In this document: positions 5,310-5,347 of the stretch, in pieces
Layout of the letters: each line of letters starts with the position of its first letter
Numbering within the stretch: position 1 is the first letter of the stretch
Assembly (NCBI GenBank): GCA_018897225.1
Contig: JAHILC010000114.1
Span: 1 to 5,347, forward strand
DNA: 5,347 nt
Direction: 5' to 3'
Source of the DNA: Actinomycetota bacterium
GTDB taxonomy: Bacteria > Actinomycetota > Humimicrobiia > Humimicrobiales > Humimicrobiaceae
The notes under the pieces: generated by a model
Databases searched by the model: none
What the model saw: the letters and a program-made list of their open reading frames with translations, nothing else
Told to the model about the DNA's origin: nothing
Translations under genes and position numbers: made by a program

Positions 5310-5347
5310 AGGATAGTTATGGAAAGAAAAAAATTTTTTAAAAAAAT
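5310..5347 (+). CDS. Possible start of the next gene, partial
   Basis: ATG at 5319-5321 opens a frame reading MERKKFFKK to the end of the window, and AGGA (5310-5313) lies 5 nt before it as a ribosome binding site; the interval given includes that site. It begins 17 bp after the obgE stop, so it would be in the same transcript. Nine residues are too few for identification. nadD often follows obgE, but its usual IGIFGGTFDP start is not seen here. Confidence 0.4.

Noticed and set aside
5325..5347. A/T-rich run at the window end as an obgE terminator
   Set aside because: AAAAAAATTTTTTAAAAAA has no G-C stem; it fits better as the Lys/Phe codons of a new gene starting at 5319.

Overview
This is an AT-rich bacterial chromosomal segment built around the widely conserved neighbourhood DUF2344 – rng (RNase E/G) – rplU (L21) – rpmA (L27) – obgE. 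The long form of Obg with its C-terminal OCT domain, an RNase E/G with a KH-like/OB-like C-terminal extension, and the DUF2344–rng linkage all recall Gram-positive-type (Terrabacteria) genomes such as low-GC Actinobacteriota-related lineages or Clostridia relatives. L27 lacks the cleavable N-terminal extension typical of Firmicutes, and no prp gene lies between rplU and rpmA, which argues against an ordinary Firmicute. The exact lineage cannot be decided from this window.

Layout. Bases 1-177 are the 3' end of a plus-strand gene, probably the radical-SAM-linked DUF2344 protein. RNase E/G follows (207-1877, probably a TTG start; an ATG at 189 is the alternative). A 136-bp intergenic region (1878-2013) holds an exact 11-bp tandem repeat, a good extended -10 promoter, a small hairpin and a perfect Shine-Dalgarno. 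rplU comes next and appears to begin with the very rare start codon ATT at 2014: no ATG, GTG or TTG can restore the conserved L21 N-terminus. rpmA follows after 13 bp.

The usual rpmA-obgE junction is then broken by two genes on the minus strand. These are a TauE/SafE (TSUP) anion transporter (2999-3883) and, downstream of it, a small three-helix membrane protein resembling DUF1634 (2624-2986). The two lie in one reading frame, separated by one stop codon and four sense codons. A very AT-rich 110-bp divergent region precedes obgE (3994-5301), whose start has no Shine-Dalgarno. A new plus-strand gene may begin at 5319 and run off the window.

How it works together. rng, rplU, rpmA and obgE belong to RNA processing and large-subunit biogenesis. 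L21 and L27 are co-transcribed from their own promoter, while obgE must be expressed separately because of the inserted transporter pair. Most of the window is orthodox housekeeping sequence. The points worth a second look are the ATT start and leader of rplU, the tandem repeat at its promoter, the transporter cassette splitting the operon, and the SD-less obgE.
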